In this document: positions 26,444-35,963 of the stretch, piece after piece
Numbering within the stretch: the stretch's first letter is position 1
How the letters are laid out: the number at the start of each line of letters is the position of its first letter
Source: Ochrobactrum sp. RH2CCR150
GTDB taxonomy: Bacteria; Pseudomonadota; Alphaproteobacteria; Rhizobiales; Rhizobiaceae
Assembly (NCBI GenBank): GCA_014138095.1
Contig: JACGXE010000006.1
Span: forward strand, 62,001 to 126,000
Direction of reading: 5' to 3'
Length of the DNA: 64,000 nucleotides
Translations under genes and position numbers: made by a program
The notes under the pieces: model-generated
What the model was told of the DNA's origin: nothing
The model's database searches: none
The model's input: the letters and a program-made list of their open reading frames with translations, nothing else

Positions 26444-27736
26444 ATGTCCCGCGTCCAAGAACGCAGTCTCGATAGCGTTAGAACACCAGACAGCACCCTC
26501 CGGCTGGTCACCGCTCCAACACCGTCTGGAGCGGCACGTGAAGAAAAGCACTATCTGGTCAAGGGCACGCCCGCATTTCGCAATGCCAGCGTCGCGCTCT
26601 TTCTGTCGGGCTTTGCAACCTTTTCGCTTCTCTATTGCGTGCAGCCTTTGATGCCGCTCTTCGCGCATGATTTTAACATCACGCCTGCAGCAAGCTCCCT
26701 GTCACTTTCCGTGTCCACCGGCTTTCTGGCCTTCGCTATTTTCTTTGCGGCCATCGTTTCCGAACGCTTCGGTCGCCGCTCGCTGATGTTTGCCTCCCTG
26801 CTCGGCTCTGCGCTTTGCACCATTGCCGCCGCACTCGTGCCGGACTGGCATATGCTGCTGGCGCTGCGTGCATTGCAGGGCCTTCTGCTCGGCGGGGTTC
26901 CTGCGGTCGCGATGACCTATCTTGCTGAAGAAATCGACCCGCGCGGTCTTGGCGCGTCGATGGGCCTCTATATCGCTGGCAACGCCTTTGGCGGCATGGC
27001 GGGACGTGTCATCACCGGAACGCTGGCTGAGTTTTTCTCCTGGCGCGTCGGCCTTGCAGGCATGGGGGTTCTGGGCCTCGCTGCCGCAATCGGCTTTCTG
27101 ATGCTCCTGCCCGCCTCACAGAATTTCACCCCCCGTCCGGGACTGAATGCGCGGTTTCACCTCGGCGCATGGATCGGCCATATCCGCAATCCGGCCCTGC
27201 CACTGCTTTTTGCCATTGGCTTCCTCGTCATGGGTTCATTCGTGACGATCTATAACTATATCGGCTTTCGGCTTGTCGCAGCGCCCTACAGCCTGAGCCA
27301 GACGGCGCTCGGCGCCATTTTCTCGGTCTATCTGTTCGGCATCGCCGCATCATGGATTGCGGGACGCATGGGCGACAGGCTTGGCCACTTCATTGTCCTT
27401 CCCATTGGTTTGGGCATTGAAGCAGCGGGCGTGTTACTGACACTCTTTGCGCCATTGCCGCTGGTCATCGTTGGCATCGTGTTTCTGACTGTCGGCTTCT
27501 TCGTCAGCCACTCGGTCGCCAGCGCTCTGGTCGGCAGACTGGCGCTCCACACCAAGGGTCATGCGTCTTCGCTTTACCTCCTGGCCTATTATCTCGGTTC
27601 CAGTATTGCGGGATCAGCAGGCGGCATTTTCTGGATCGCCGGCGGCTGGAGCGCTGTGACGGAGTTTACCTTCGCCATGCTGGCCATCGCCTTTATCGCA
27701 TCACTCGCGGCAGCGCGTTTTGCCCACCGGGATTGA
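26444..27736 (+). CDS. MFS transporter, YnfM-like
   Basis: A 430-aa major facilitator with about 12 membrane helices after a 40-residue cytoplasmic N-terminus. The motif between helices 2 and 3 is ERFGRRSLMF, and the second-half equivalent is GRMGDRLGHF. The SLLYCVQPLMPLFAHDFNITPAASSLSLSV block is typical of the YnfM/arabinose-efflux-like branch. Divergent from a LysR gene; probably an exporter induced by that regulator's ligand, which is unknown. Confidence 0.88.
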   Translation: MSRVQERSLDSVRTPDSTLRLVTAPTPSGAAREEKHYLVKGTPAFRNASVALFLSGFATFSLLYCVQPLMPLFAHDFNITPAASSLSLSVSTGFLAFAIFFAAIVSERFGRRSLMFASLLGSALCTIAAALVPDWHMLLALRALQGLLLGGVPAVAMTYLAEEIDPRGLGASMGLYIAGNAFGGMAGRVITGTLAEFFSWRVGLAGMGVLGLAAAIGFLMLLPASQNFTPRPGLNARFHLGAWIGHIRNPALPLLFAIGFLVMGSFVTIYNYIGFRLVAAPYSLSQTALGAIFSVYLFGIAASWIAGRMGDRLGHFIVLPIGLGIEAAGVLLTLFAPLPLVIVGIVFLTVGFFVSHSVASALVGRLALHTKGHASSLYLLAYYLGSSIAGSAGGIFWIAGGWSAVTEFTFAMLAIAFIASLAAARFAHRD

Positions 27737-27823
27737 AAATGCCCCCCAAATTGCCTAGCAGATGATTTGCCATGCAGCTGTCAGCACCTTGACAGCTGCA
27801 TGGCAACGAATGGAGGCTGGGGC

Positions 27824-28531
27824 ATGAGCGAATTGGCTGAATGGCTATCGGAAGGGCATCCGATCAACCGGAAAAACGCCGCCGAAGTCGTGTTCGACGA
27901 CATACGGTCGGCGATCATATCCGGCCGCCTTCAGGTCGGCACCCGCCTGCCCTCGGAGGCCAGGCTGGCCGACCGGTTCGGCGTGAGCCGCCCCATTGTG
28001 CGCGAGGCGCTGCGCTCGCTGCAAACCCTCGGCCTCACCCAGACCCGCACCGGTAGCGGCACCTATATATTGAACGCAACGCCCTCGGCCGAACTCAGCT
28101 ATGACGGCTACTCCGCGCGCGATCTGATTGAAGCGCGCCCGTTTATCGAAGTTCCGGCGGCAGGTTGGGCAGCGCTTCGCCGAAGCGACGAACAACTCGC
28201 GCATCTGCTCAGTCTTTGCGACAAGATGGACCGGCAGACCGATCCGCATAAATGGGAGTTGCTCGATTCCGAATTTCACAGCGCCATAGCTGTCGCGTCC
28301 GGCAATACGCTTTTTGCCAAGATCGTCGCCGATGCCCGCGATGCGCTTATCCAGCAATCCGAGCTCATCAATCTCATGGCAGGTCGCCGTGAGGCGTCCA
28401 ATATCGAACATCGTCGGATTGTCGAAGCCATCGAGGCCGGTTCCGAAACTGACGCCCGCGCCGCCATGGAGTTGCATCTGAGCAAGGTTAAAACCGCTGT
28501 AAACGCCATCACGGGAAACAGTGCTGCTTAA
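27824..28531 (+). CDS. FadR-type GntR regulator
   Basis: A 235-aa GntR regulator of the FadR subfamily. The winged helix is at residues 20-85 (AAEVVFDDIRSAIISGRLQVGTRLPSEARLADRFGVSRPIVREALRSLQTLGL), followed by an all-helical FCD effector domain with metal-site-like histidines (DSEFHSAIA, HRRIVEAIEAG, MELHLSKV). The ATG at 27824 has TGGAGG seven bases upstream. It could regulate the amino-acid permease/asparaginase pair 380 bases downstream, but this is only positional. Confidence 0.88.
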   Translation: MSELAEWLSEGHPINRKNAAEVVFDDIRSAIISGRLQVGTRLPSEARLADRFGVSRPIVREALRSLQTLGLTQTRTGSGTYILNATPSAELSYDGYSARDLIEARPFIEVPAAGWAALRRSDEQLAHLLSLCDKMDRQTDPHKWELLDSEFHSAIAVASGNTLFAKIVADARDALIQQSELINLMAGRREASNIEHRRIVEAIEAGSETDARAAMELHLSKVKTAVNAITGNSAA

Positions 28532-28908
28532 GCGCCTCTCATAGAGAAGCCCCGAATTCGCTCTCACTTTTGGCCTCACGGGCGCCTGTGGGCAATTGTC
28601 ACCGGGACAATCTTGTGAGCCGAGCAAAATTGCGGCGAGCGAAAGCTGAAAGCTAACATCTTATTTTCAAAACAATAAATGCTTCCGCGAGCAAATGCAG
28701 CGCCCTGAAGTGGCCCATTCCGGTCTCGTCGGTAACTTGACGCATCAATTTCAATATGCGTTAACGCATCTTCTAATCTGTCATACAGCTTTACAGATTA
28801 TCCTCATAATTGGGTGGCGTACCCCCCATTGAACGGCCAACGGCGCGCTCTAATTGGCGATTCATGCCGCGAATGGTCCCCGTCGAAACGCGCTCACAGG
28901 GAGGAGCA
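28532..28908. promoter_or_regulatory. Permease/asparaginase control region with two palindromes
   Basis: An intergenic stretch of about 375 bases with no supported gene. Two palindromes lie close together: the perfect ATGCGTTAACGCAT at 28756-28769 and TAATCTGT-N11-ACAGATTA at 28774-28800. Both are about 110-150 bases ahead of the permease start and look like operator sites. Which regulator binds is unknown; the adjacent FadR-type protein is one candidate, though neither site matches the usual TnGTnnnACnA-type consensus. Confidence 0.5.
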
Positions 28909-30378
28909 ATGTCGATTGAATCCGTAAAAGCCGGTCCGGCTGAACGAGAAATCTTCATCGAAGAGGATAGCGGCTATCACAAGGCCCTGAAGCCTCGGCA
29001 AATCCAGATGATCGCGATTGGGGGAGCGATCGGAACCGGGCTTTTCCTCGGTGCTGGCGGGCGACTTGCGCAGGCGGGGCCTGCCCTCGTTTTCGTCTAT
29101 GCGCTTTGCGGCTTCTTCGCCTTTCTGGTTTTGCGCGCGCTGGGTGAGCTGATCATGCATCGGCCAAGTTCGGGATCGTTCGTCTCCTATGCCCGTGAGT
29201 TCTACGGCGAGAAACTGGCCTTTGCGGCGGGCTGGATGTACTGGCTGAACTGGGCGATGACTTCGGTGGCCGACGTGACCGCCGTCGCGCTCTACATGAA
29301 TTTCTTCAAGCACTATGTTCCCTGGCTGCAGGGGATCGACCAGTGGATGTTTGCGCTCACCGCTTTGCTCATCGTGCTTGCGATGAACCTGATGTCGGTG
29401 AAAGTCTTCGGCGAACTGGAATTCTGGTTTAGCCTCGTCAAAGTTCTGTCTCTCGTCACCTTTCTGGTGGTCGGCATTTATTTCGTCGTCTCCGGCACGC
29501 CAATTGACGGTCACGCCGCCGGTTTCAGCATCATCACCGATAGCGGTGGCTTGTTCCCGAACGGCATATTACCGGCCTTTGTGATCATACAGGGCGTTGT
29601 ATTCGCCTATGCCTCCATCGAACTGATCGGTACCACGGCTGGTGAAACCGAAGACCCGCGCAAGGTAATGCCCGGCGCAATCCGCACTGTCGTCTTCCGC
29701 CTGCTCGTCTTCTATGTCGGCTCGGTGCTGCTGTTGTCGCTGCTTCTGCCCTACACGGCCTATTCCGCCGGTGAGAGCCCGTTCGTGACCTTCTTCGGCA
29801 AGATCGGCGTCGAGGGTGCGGATATCATCATGAACCTTGTGGTGCTGACCGCAGTTCTCTCGTCGCTCAATGCGGGTCTCTATTCGACAGGCCGTATTCT
29901 GCACTCGATGGCTATTTCCGGTTCCGCGCCTTCAGCTCTGGCCAAGATGAACAAGAACGGCGTTCCCTTTGTCGGCATTGCGGTTACCGCCGTCGTGACG
30001 GTGATCGGCGTCGTCCTCAATGCCTTCGTGCCTTCGGCGGCCTTCGAGATTGCGCTCAATCTCTCCGCGCTTGGCATTATCACTGCATGGGGCGTCATCG
30101 TTCTCTGCCAGCTGAAGCTCTGGTATCTGGCGCGGCGCGGTGAAATCGTGCGGCCCGATTTCCGGATGTTCGGCGCGCCCTATACGGGCATCCTGACGCT
30201 GGCTTTCCTGCTTGGCGTGCTGGTTCTGATGGCGTTCGATTATCCGGTCGGTACCATGACCATCGCCTCGCTGCTGATCATCATCCCCGTGCTCATCATC
30301 GGATGGTATCTGATGCGTGACCGTATCCATCGACTTGCCGCAGAACGTGCTATAGACGCACGCACTCTGAGCAAGTGA
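28909..30378 (+). CDS. Amino-acid permease, probably for asparagine
   Basis: A 489-aa APC-superfamily permease of the AnsP/GabP/LysP type with 12 membrane segments. The N-terminal [29 protein letters not shown] is the standard helix-1 signature. The ATG at 28909 has GGGAGGAG upstream; a longer frame to 28810 is unlikely. It overlaps or abuts the cytoplasmic asparaginase gene, which points to asparagine uptake, but the substrate is inferred from this neighbour only. Confidence 0.85.
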   Translation: MSIESVKAGPAEREIFIEEDSGYHKALKPRQIQMIAIGGAIGTGLFLGAGGRLAQAGPALVFVYALCGFFAFLVLRALGELIMHRPSSGSFVSYAREFYGEKLAFAAGWMYWLNWAMTSVADVTAVALYMNFFKHYVPWLQGIDQWMFALTALLIVLAMNLMSVKVFGELEFWFSLVKVLSLVTFLVVGIYFVVSGTPIDGHAAGFSIITDSGGLFPNGILPAFVIIQGVVFAYASIELIGTTAGETEDPRKVMPGAIRTVVFRLLVFYVGSVLLLSLLLPYTAYSAGESPFVTFFGKIGVEGADIIMNLVVLTAVLSSLNAGLYSTGRILHSMAISGSAPSALAKMNKNGVPFVGIAVTAVVTVIGVVLNAFVPSAAFEIALNLSALGIITAWGVIVLCQLKLWYLARRGEIVRPDFRMFGAPYTGILTLAFLLGVLVLMAFDYPVGTMTIASLLIIIPVLIIGWYLMRDRIHRLAAERAIDARTLSK

Positions 30379-30386
30379 GGGGACAA

Positions 30387-31334
30387 GTGAATACAGCGCC
30401 GAACAAGCCCGTGGTGGCCATCATCGCCACCGGGGGCACCATTGCAAGCAAACGCGGTGAAGATGGTGCGAGCACGCCAACATTATCCGGCGAAGATCTG
30501 CTCGCGCTCGTGCCGAATATCGATGCCGATCTGCGCCCCATCGACCTTATGGCGAAGGATTCGTCGCTGCTCACGCTGGCCGACATGCAGCTTATCAGCA
30601 ATGCGGTCGGCGAAGCGCTGAACAATGCCGACATCCATGGCGTGGTCGTCCTGCATGGCACCGACGCCATGGAAGAGACCTCGCTTCTGGTGCAGTTACA
30701 GCACCGGCTTGCAAAGCCGGTCATCTTCACTGGCGCGCAATTTACAGCGGATCATCCGCATGCCGATGGTCCTGCCAATCTTGCCGATGCGGTGGGGCTT
30801 GCCATTGATCCGGACAACGCCGCACGCGGCGTATTGATCGCTTTTGGCGGGCGGGTTCTGCCTGCATGGGGCGCCTATAAGGCCAGCAGCGACAGCGCCG
30901 ATGCGTTTCGTTCGGCACGTGCGCTGGATGGACTGCCGGAAGTGCTGCTGCCGCCAAAGGTTGGCGATAGCCGTATCGATACGGTTGCCGTTTATCCCGG
31001 CTGCGATGCCATCCATGTTGCAGCAAGCGTTGCAGCAGGCGCGCGCGGCATTGTCCTGGCCGGGCTTGGTTCCGGCAATGCGACGCCGGCAATTGTCGAA
31101 GCCGTCAAGCTTTGTACCGAACGGGGCATCCCGGTCGTGGTGTCGAGCCGTGTCCCGGAAGGTTTGCTGACACCCGGCTATGGCGGCGGTGGCGGTGGGC
31201 ACGATCTTGCGGCGGCAGGCGCGATCCACGCCCGCACACTTCGTCCCGGTCAGGCGCGTATTTTGCTGGCGGCACTGATCGCCAATGGCAGTTCGAAAGA
31301 TGCAATCATCCGCGCCTTCAGCGACAACCAATAA
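30387..31334 (+). CDS. L-asparaginase family protein, cytoplasmic
   Basis: A 315-aa type I/II asparaginase-glutaminase family enzyme, hydrolysing asparagine to aspartate and ammonia. The first active-site block is IATGGTIAS, the second VVLHGTDAMEETS (the Thr-Asp pair kept; the next Thr is Ala), and the Lys/Asp region is DHPHADGPANLADA. No signal peptide, so cytoplasmic. GTG at 30387 has AGGGGA just upstream; GTG at 30375, overlapping the permease stop, is the alternative. A glycine-rich run near residue 275 may shape the substrate lid. Confidence 0.88.
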   Translation: MNTAPNKPVVAIIATGGTIASKRGEDGASTPTLSGEDLLALVPNIDADLRPIDLMAKDSSLLTLADMQLISNAVGEALNNADIHGVVVLHGTDAMEETSLLVQLQHRLAKPVIFTGAQFTADHPHADGPANLADAVGLAIDPDNAARGVLIAFGGRVLPAWGAYKASSDSADAFRSARALDGLPEVLLPPKVGDSRIDTVAVYPGCDAIHVAASVAAGARGIVLAGLGSGNATPAIVEAVKLCTERGIPVVVSSRVPEGLLTPGYGGGGGGHDLAAAGAIHARTLRPGQARILLAALIANGSSKDAIIRAFSDNQ

Positions 31335-31342
31335 CCCATATG

Positions 31343-31370
31343 AAAAGGGCCGGATTGCTCCGGCCCTTTT
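31343..31370. terminator. Bidirectional rho-independent terminator
   Basis: A perfect 12-bp stem (AAAAGGGCCGGA / TCCGGCCCTTTT) with a four-base loop, flanked by A and T runs, between the convergent asparaginase and RND pump genes. It can serve both strands. Confidence 0.9.
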
Positions 31371-31388
31371 GTCTTGTTGCAAGATAGA

Positions 31389-34300
31389 TCACTCGCCCGG
31401 CACAAGATGCGGTGCTTCGATCTTTGCGCCCGAGTGCTTGAGCGGACGCTCGCCGCTGAGCTTGCGGATCAGCACATAGAACACCGGCGTCATGAAGATG
31501 CCGAAGGCCGTCACGCCGATCATGCCTGCGAAGACCGCGATACCCATTGCCGAGCGCATTTCTGCACCGGCACCGGTGGATGTGACCAGCGGCACCACGC
31601 CCATGATGAAGGCCATGGAAGTCATCAGGATCGGGCGCAGACGCAACCGGCTTGCCTCGACGGCGGCCTGCACCACGCTTCGACCGGAAAGCTCCAGCTC
31701 GCGGGCAAATTCCACGATCAGGATCGCGTTCTTCGCTGATAGTCCCACAAGAACTATCAAACCAATCTGGGTGAAAACATTGTTGTCACCCCCCGTCAGC
31801 CAGACGCCGGTGAGCGCAGCCATGATACCCATCGGAACAATCATGATGATCGACAGGGGTAGAGCAAGGCTTTCATACTGCGCGGCCAGCACCAGATAGA
31901 CGAGCAGCAACGCCAGCGGGAAGACGAGGAAGCCTGAATTGCCAGCCAGAATCTGCTGGTAGGTCAGATCGGTCCATTCGAAGGCGATGCCCGGAGGCAA
32001 GGTTTCCTGAGCGATCCGCTCGACAGCCGCCTGCGCCTGACCGGACGAGAAGCCGGGGGCCGGATTGCCGTTGATATCGGCAGACAGGAAGCCATTGTAC
32101 CGGATGGCGCGTTCCGCACCCACGGTCTGCTCCACCTTCATCAGCGCCGACAGCGGGATCATCTCGCCCGATTGCGAACGAACCTTCAGCTTGCCGATAT
32201 CTTCGGCATGGCTGCGATAATTCGCATCGGCCTGAATGCGCACGCTGTATGTGCGTCCGAATGCATTGAAGTCGTTGACATAGAGCGACCCCAGATAAAT
32301 CTGCAAAGTCTCGAACACATCGGTCACGGCCACCCCCAGCTGACGTGCCTTCACACGATCCAGATCGGCATAAAGCTGCGGCACATTGATCTGGTAACTC
32401 GAATAGAGACCGGCCAGTTCGGGTGTCTGATAGGCCTTGGCGAGAAACGCCTTGGTGGCATCGTCCAGCGCGCGGAAGCCAAGCCCGTTGCGATCTTCAA
32501 GCTGAAGCTTGAAGCCGCCCGTTGTACCCAGACCCTGTACAGGCGGTGGCGGGAACATGGCAATGAACGCATCCTGAATGGAGCCGAACTTCTGGTTCAG
32601 CTGCATGGTGATAGCGCCTGCCGACAGGTCGGGCGTCTTGCGTTCTTCAAACGGCTTCAGCGTGACGAAAACAATGCCTGAATTCGACGAGTTGGTGAAA
32701 CCGTTGATCGAAAGGCCTGGGAAGGCAATGGCATTGGCGACACCCGGCTGGTCGAGTGCGATATCCGTCATGCGGCGGATGACATCTTCCGAGCGGTCGA
32801 GCGTGGCCGCATCGGGCAATTGCGCGAAGCCGATCAGATATTGCTTGTCCTGCGCCGGAACGAAGCCACCGGGCACCGCACGAAACAGAACAAAGGTGAC
32901 GCCGAGCAGCACGACATAGAGGCCCATCACCAGTGACTTGCGCGAGAGAATTGCACCCACGCCGCGGCCATAGGCATTCGAGCTTGCACCAAAGAAGCGG
33001 TTGAAGCCACGGAAGAACCAGCCGAACGCCTTGTCCATGACGCGGGTCAGACGATCCTTCGGCGCATCATGACCACGCAGCAACAGGGCTGCGAGAGCGG
33101 GCGACAGGGTCAGCGAGTTGAAGGCCGAAATCACCGTCGAGATGGCGATGGTCAGCGCGAACTGGCGATAGAACTGGCCGGTAAGGCCGGTAATGAAAGC
33201 CAGCGGCACAAAGACCGCAACCAGCACCAGCGCAATCGCGATGATCGGGCCAGACACTTCCTGCATGGCGCGATAGGTTGCTTCAACCGGCGACAGTCCC
33301 TGTTCGATATTACGCTCGACATTTTCCACCACCACAATGGCGTCGTCAACGACGATACCGATGGCCAGCACCAGACCGAACAGGCTGAGCGCATTGATGG
33401 AGAAGCCGAACATATACATGACCGCAAACGTACCCACGATGGACACGGGGACCGCGACCAGCGGAATGATCGATGCGCGCCATGTCTGCAAAAACAGGAT
33501 GACCACGATCACCACCAGAACGATGGCTTCGAGCAAGGTGTGTATGACCGACTCGATAGAGGCTTTCACAAATGCTGTCGTGTCATAGACGATATCGAAA
33601 TCCACGCCTTCCGGCATGGTCTTCTTCAGATCGGCCATGGCCGCGTGCACATTTTCCGAAATCTGCAAAGCGTTGGAACCCGGCGCCTGAAACACACCCA
33701 TGCCAACGGCCTGCTTATTGTCGAGCAACGAGCGCAGCGAGTAATCGGCAGCACCCATCTCGACGCGCGCAACGTCGCCAAGGCGGGTGATTTCGCCTTC
33801 GCTGCCCGATTTCACGACGATATTGGCGAATTCTTCCGGTGTCTGAAGGCGGCCTTGCGCATTGACGGAAAGCTGAAGATCAAGACCGGACACATTCGGT
33901 GAAGCACCGATCACGCCAGCGGCCGCCTGAACATTCTGCTGCCGGATTGCGTTTGCGATGTCGCTTGCTGAAAGTCCGCGCTCGGCAGCCTTTTGCGGGT
34001 CGATCCAGACACGCATGGAGTAATCGCCGCCGCCGAATATCTGCACCTGACCGACGCCCGGAATACGCGCGATGCGGTCCTTGACGTTCAAAACGGCATA
34101 GTTGCGCAGATAGTTCACGTCATATCGGCCATCGGGCGAGATGAGGTGAACGACGAGCGTCAGGTCGGGCGAACTCTTGGCGGTGGTAACGCCAAGCGTG
34201 CGTACCTCTTCCGGCAGGCGCGGTTCGGCCTGCGAAATACGGTTCTGCACGAGCTGCTGTGCCTGATCGGGATCAGTGCCGAGTGCGAAAGTGACAGTCA

Positions 34301-34574
34301 ATGTCATGACGCCATCGGCTGTCGCCTGGCTCTGCATATAGAGCATGCCTTCAACACCGTTGATCTGTTCTTCAAGCGGTGTGGCGACGGTCTCGGAAAT
34401 CACGGCAGGGTTTGCGCCCGGATATTGCGCGCGCACCACGATCTGCGGCGGCACGACTTCCGGATATTCCGAAATCGGCAGACCTGTCATGCCGATCAGA
34501 CCGGCCACGAAGATCAGAACCGAAAGAACGCCAGCGAAGACCGGCCGGTCTACGAAAAAGCGTGAGAAGTTCAT
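31389..34574 (-). CDS. RND multidrug efflux permease
   Basis: A 1061-aa inner-membrane RND (HAE1) pump: 12 membrane helices with two large periplasmic loops. It begins MNFSRFFVDRPVFAGVLSVLI, has the porter-domain start YPEVVPPQIVVRAQYPGANP, the proton-relay region VLAIGIVVDDAIVVVENVER in helix 4, and GLSAKNAILIVEFA in helix 10. Overall it is closest to the MexF/OqxB branch. The ATG at 34574 has AAGGGGG upstream. It forms a tripartite pump with the adaptor just upstream and a TolC-like channel encoded elsewhere. Brucella BepFG-type identity is possible but not proven. Confidence 0.92.
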   Translation of the reverse strand: MNFSRFFVDRPVFAGVLSVLIFVAGLIGMTGLPISEYPEVVPPQIVVRAQYPGANPAVISETVATPLEEQINGVEGMLYMQSQATADGVMTLTVTFALGTDPDQAQQLVQNRISQAEPRLPEEVRTLGVTTAKSSPDLTLVVHLISPDGRYDVNYLRNYAVLNVKDRIARIPGVGQVQIFGGGDYSMRVWIDPQKAAERGLSASDIANAIRQQNVQAAAGVIGASPNVSGLDLQLSVNAQGRLQTPEEFANIVVKSGSEGEITRLGDVARVEMGAADYSLRSLLDNKQAVGMGVFQAPGSNALQISENVHAAMADLKKTMPEGVDFDIVYDTTAFVKASIESVIHTLLEAIVLVVIVVILFLQTWRASIIPLVAVPVSIVGTFAVMYMFGFSINALSLFGLVLAIGIVVDDAIVVVENVERNIEQGLSPVEATYRAMQEVSGPIIAIALVLVAVFVPLAFITGLTGQFYRQFALTIAISTVISAFNSLTLSPALAALLLRGHDAPKDRLTRVMDKAFGWFFRGFNRFFGASSNAYGRGVGAILSRKSLVMGLYVVLLGVTFVLFRAVPGGFVPAQDKQYLIGFAQLPDAATLDRSEDVIRRMTDIALDQPGVANAIAFPGLSINGFTNSSNSGIVFVTLKPFEERKTPDLSAGAITMQLNQKFGSIQDAFIAMFPPPPVQGLGTTGGFKLQLEDRNGLGFRALDDATKAFLAKAYQTPELAGLYSSYQINVPQLYADLDRVKARQLGVAVTDVFETLQIYLGSLYVNDFNAFGRTYSVRIQADANYRSHAEDIGKLKVRSQSGEMIPLSALMKVEQTVGAERAIRYNGFLSADINGNPAPGFSSGQAQAAVERIAQETLPPGIAFEWTDLTYQQILAGNSGFLVFPLALLLVYLVLAAQYESLALPLSIIMIVPMGIMAALTGVWLTGGDNNVFTQIGLIVLVGLSAKNAILIVEFARELELSGRSVVQAAVEASRLRLRPILMTSMAFIMGVVPLVTSTGAGAEMRSAMGIAVFAGMIGVTAFGIFMTPVFYVLIRKLSGERPLKHSGAKIEAPHLVPGE

Positions 34575-34695
34575 CGTTTTATCCCCCTTAAGCGGGAAGG
34601 CAAAGACTCTCCCGGCCCGCGAAGGCAAGCGTTCTCGCGGGTTGAGTAGGCTGAGCTTTTGCGTTTACTGCGCGCCGTTCGACGCGCCGTTTCAG

Positions 34696-35886
34696 TTAAT
34701 TCTTGGCAAGTGTTTCGGTTACGGGCTGCGGTGCAACGACCACGCCCGGACGAATGCGTTGCAGGCCGTTGACGACGATGTTCTCGCCAGCCTTCAGGCC
34801 GCTTTCGACAATACGCAAGCCGTCATAATTGCGACCGAGCACCACCTGCCGGTATTCGACCTTGTTGTCTGCTCCCACGACGAAGACAAATTTCTTGTCC
34901 TGATCGGAGGCAATGGCGCGGTCGCTCACCACCAGCTTTTCGTCCGGTTCCGGCTCGCCGAAGCGAATGCGCACGAACTGGCCCGGAATGAGCTTACCAT
35001 CGGGATTGTCGATGGAAGCCCGCACGCGGATCGTGCCCGTGGTGGCATCCACCTCATTGTTGATCAGCTGGATATGTCCGGAAATCGGCGTGCCATCATC
35101 GGAGGCTGTGCCAATTTGAACCGGGATGCGTTCGATGGCGCTGCCACCCGGCGATGCGGCAAGCTTGGCGAGCGCCTTGGTGACGACTTCTTCATTGGCG
35201 CTGAAGCTTGCATAGATCGGATCGACCGAAACAAGCGTGGTGAGCACCGGCGAAGCAGAGCTGGCGGCAACAAGATTGCCAGCGGTGACTTCCAAACGAC
35301 CGACGCGACCGGAGATCGGCGCGCGCACTTCGGTATATTGGAGATCGAGTTCAGCGGAGCGAAGCGCTGCCTTGGCAGAACGCAGGCTTGCCTGCGCTTC
35401 GTCAAAAGCGCTCGACCGCTGGTCCAGCCCACTCTGGGCGAGCGTACGGGTGGTTACAAGCTGACGTCCGCGATCCAGTTCCGTCTTGGCCAGCGCCACG
35501 CGCGCTTCCTCGGCGGAAACCTGCGCCTTGGCTTTTTCAACCGCTGCCGCATAGGGTTCTGGATCGATGGTCACAAGCAGATCGCCCTGCTTGACCAGCG
35601 CACCTTCACGGAAATGCGCTTTCAGGATAGCGCCGCCGACACGCGGGCGAATTTCCACGCGCTCGATTGCCTCAAGGCGACCCGAAAACTCTTCCCAGGT
35701 CGAAATGCGGCGCGACTCCGCCTTGGCAACCGAAACCGGCACTGCAGGCGGCGGCGCAGACATATCCGTCGCTGCGTCCGCCTTCAGGTGGGGAGCGCCG
35801 AAGAGAATGGCGCCACCGCCAGCTGCAGACAATAGGATACTCAGGCCGGCGCCCCACAGGGCCCGGCGTGCAATGATCGACGTCAT
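34696..35886 (-). CDS. RND efflux periplasmic adaptor
   Basis: A 396-aa membrane-fusion protein: an N-terminal signal/anchor (ALWGAGLSILLSAAGGGAILF), a barrel-sandwich hybrid (RVEIRPRVGGAILKAHFREGALVKQGDLLVTIDPEPYAAA), an alpha-helical hairpin, a second lipoyl half (TEVRAPISGRVGRLEVTAGNLV) and a C-terminal membrane-proximal domain. Its gene precedes the RND permease with a 120-base gap and follows the degenerate hydrolase gene by about 80 bases. Confidence 0.92.
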   Translation of the reverse strand: MTSIIARRALWGAGLSILLSAAGGGAILFGAPHLKADAATDMSAPPPAVPVSVAKAESRRISTWEEFSGRLEAIERVEIRPRVGGAILKAHFREGALVKQGDLLVTIDPEPYAAAVEKAKAQVSAEEARVALAKTELDRGRQLVTTRTLAQSGLDQRSSAFDEAQASLRSAKAALRSAELDLQYTEVRAPISGRVGRLEVTAGNLVAASSASPVLTTLVSVDPIYASFSANEEVVTKALAKLAASPGGSAIERIPVQIGTASDDGTPISGHIQLINNEVDATTGTIRVRASIDNPDGKLIPGQFVRIRFGEPEPDEKLVVSDRAIASDQDKKFVFVVGADNKVEYRQVVLGRNYDGLRIVESGLKAGENIVVNGLQRIRPGVVVAPQPVTETLAKN

Positions 35887-35963
35887 GTTGTATCTCCTTG
35901 CCGGTCGGAGCCGGCTACATTCTGATCGTCAGAACAAAGCTTGGGAGGACTTTCGAACTGACG

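Noticed and set aside
34345-35835. 496-codon open frame antisense to the RND adaptor
   Set aside because: Shadow frame; the adaptor on the minus strand has all its family domains.
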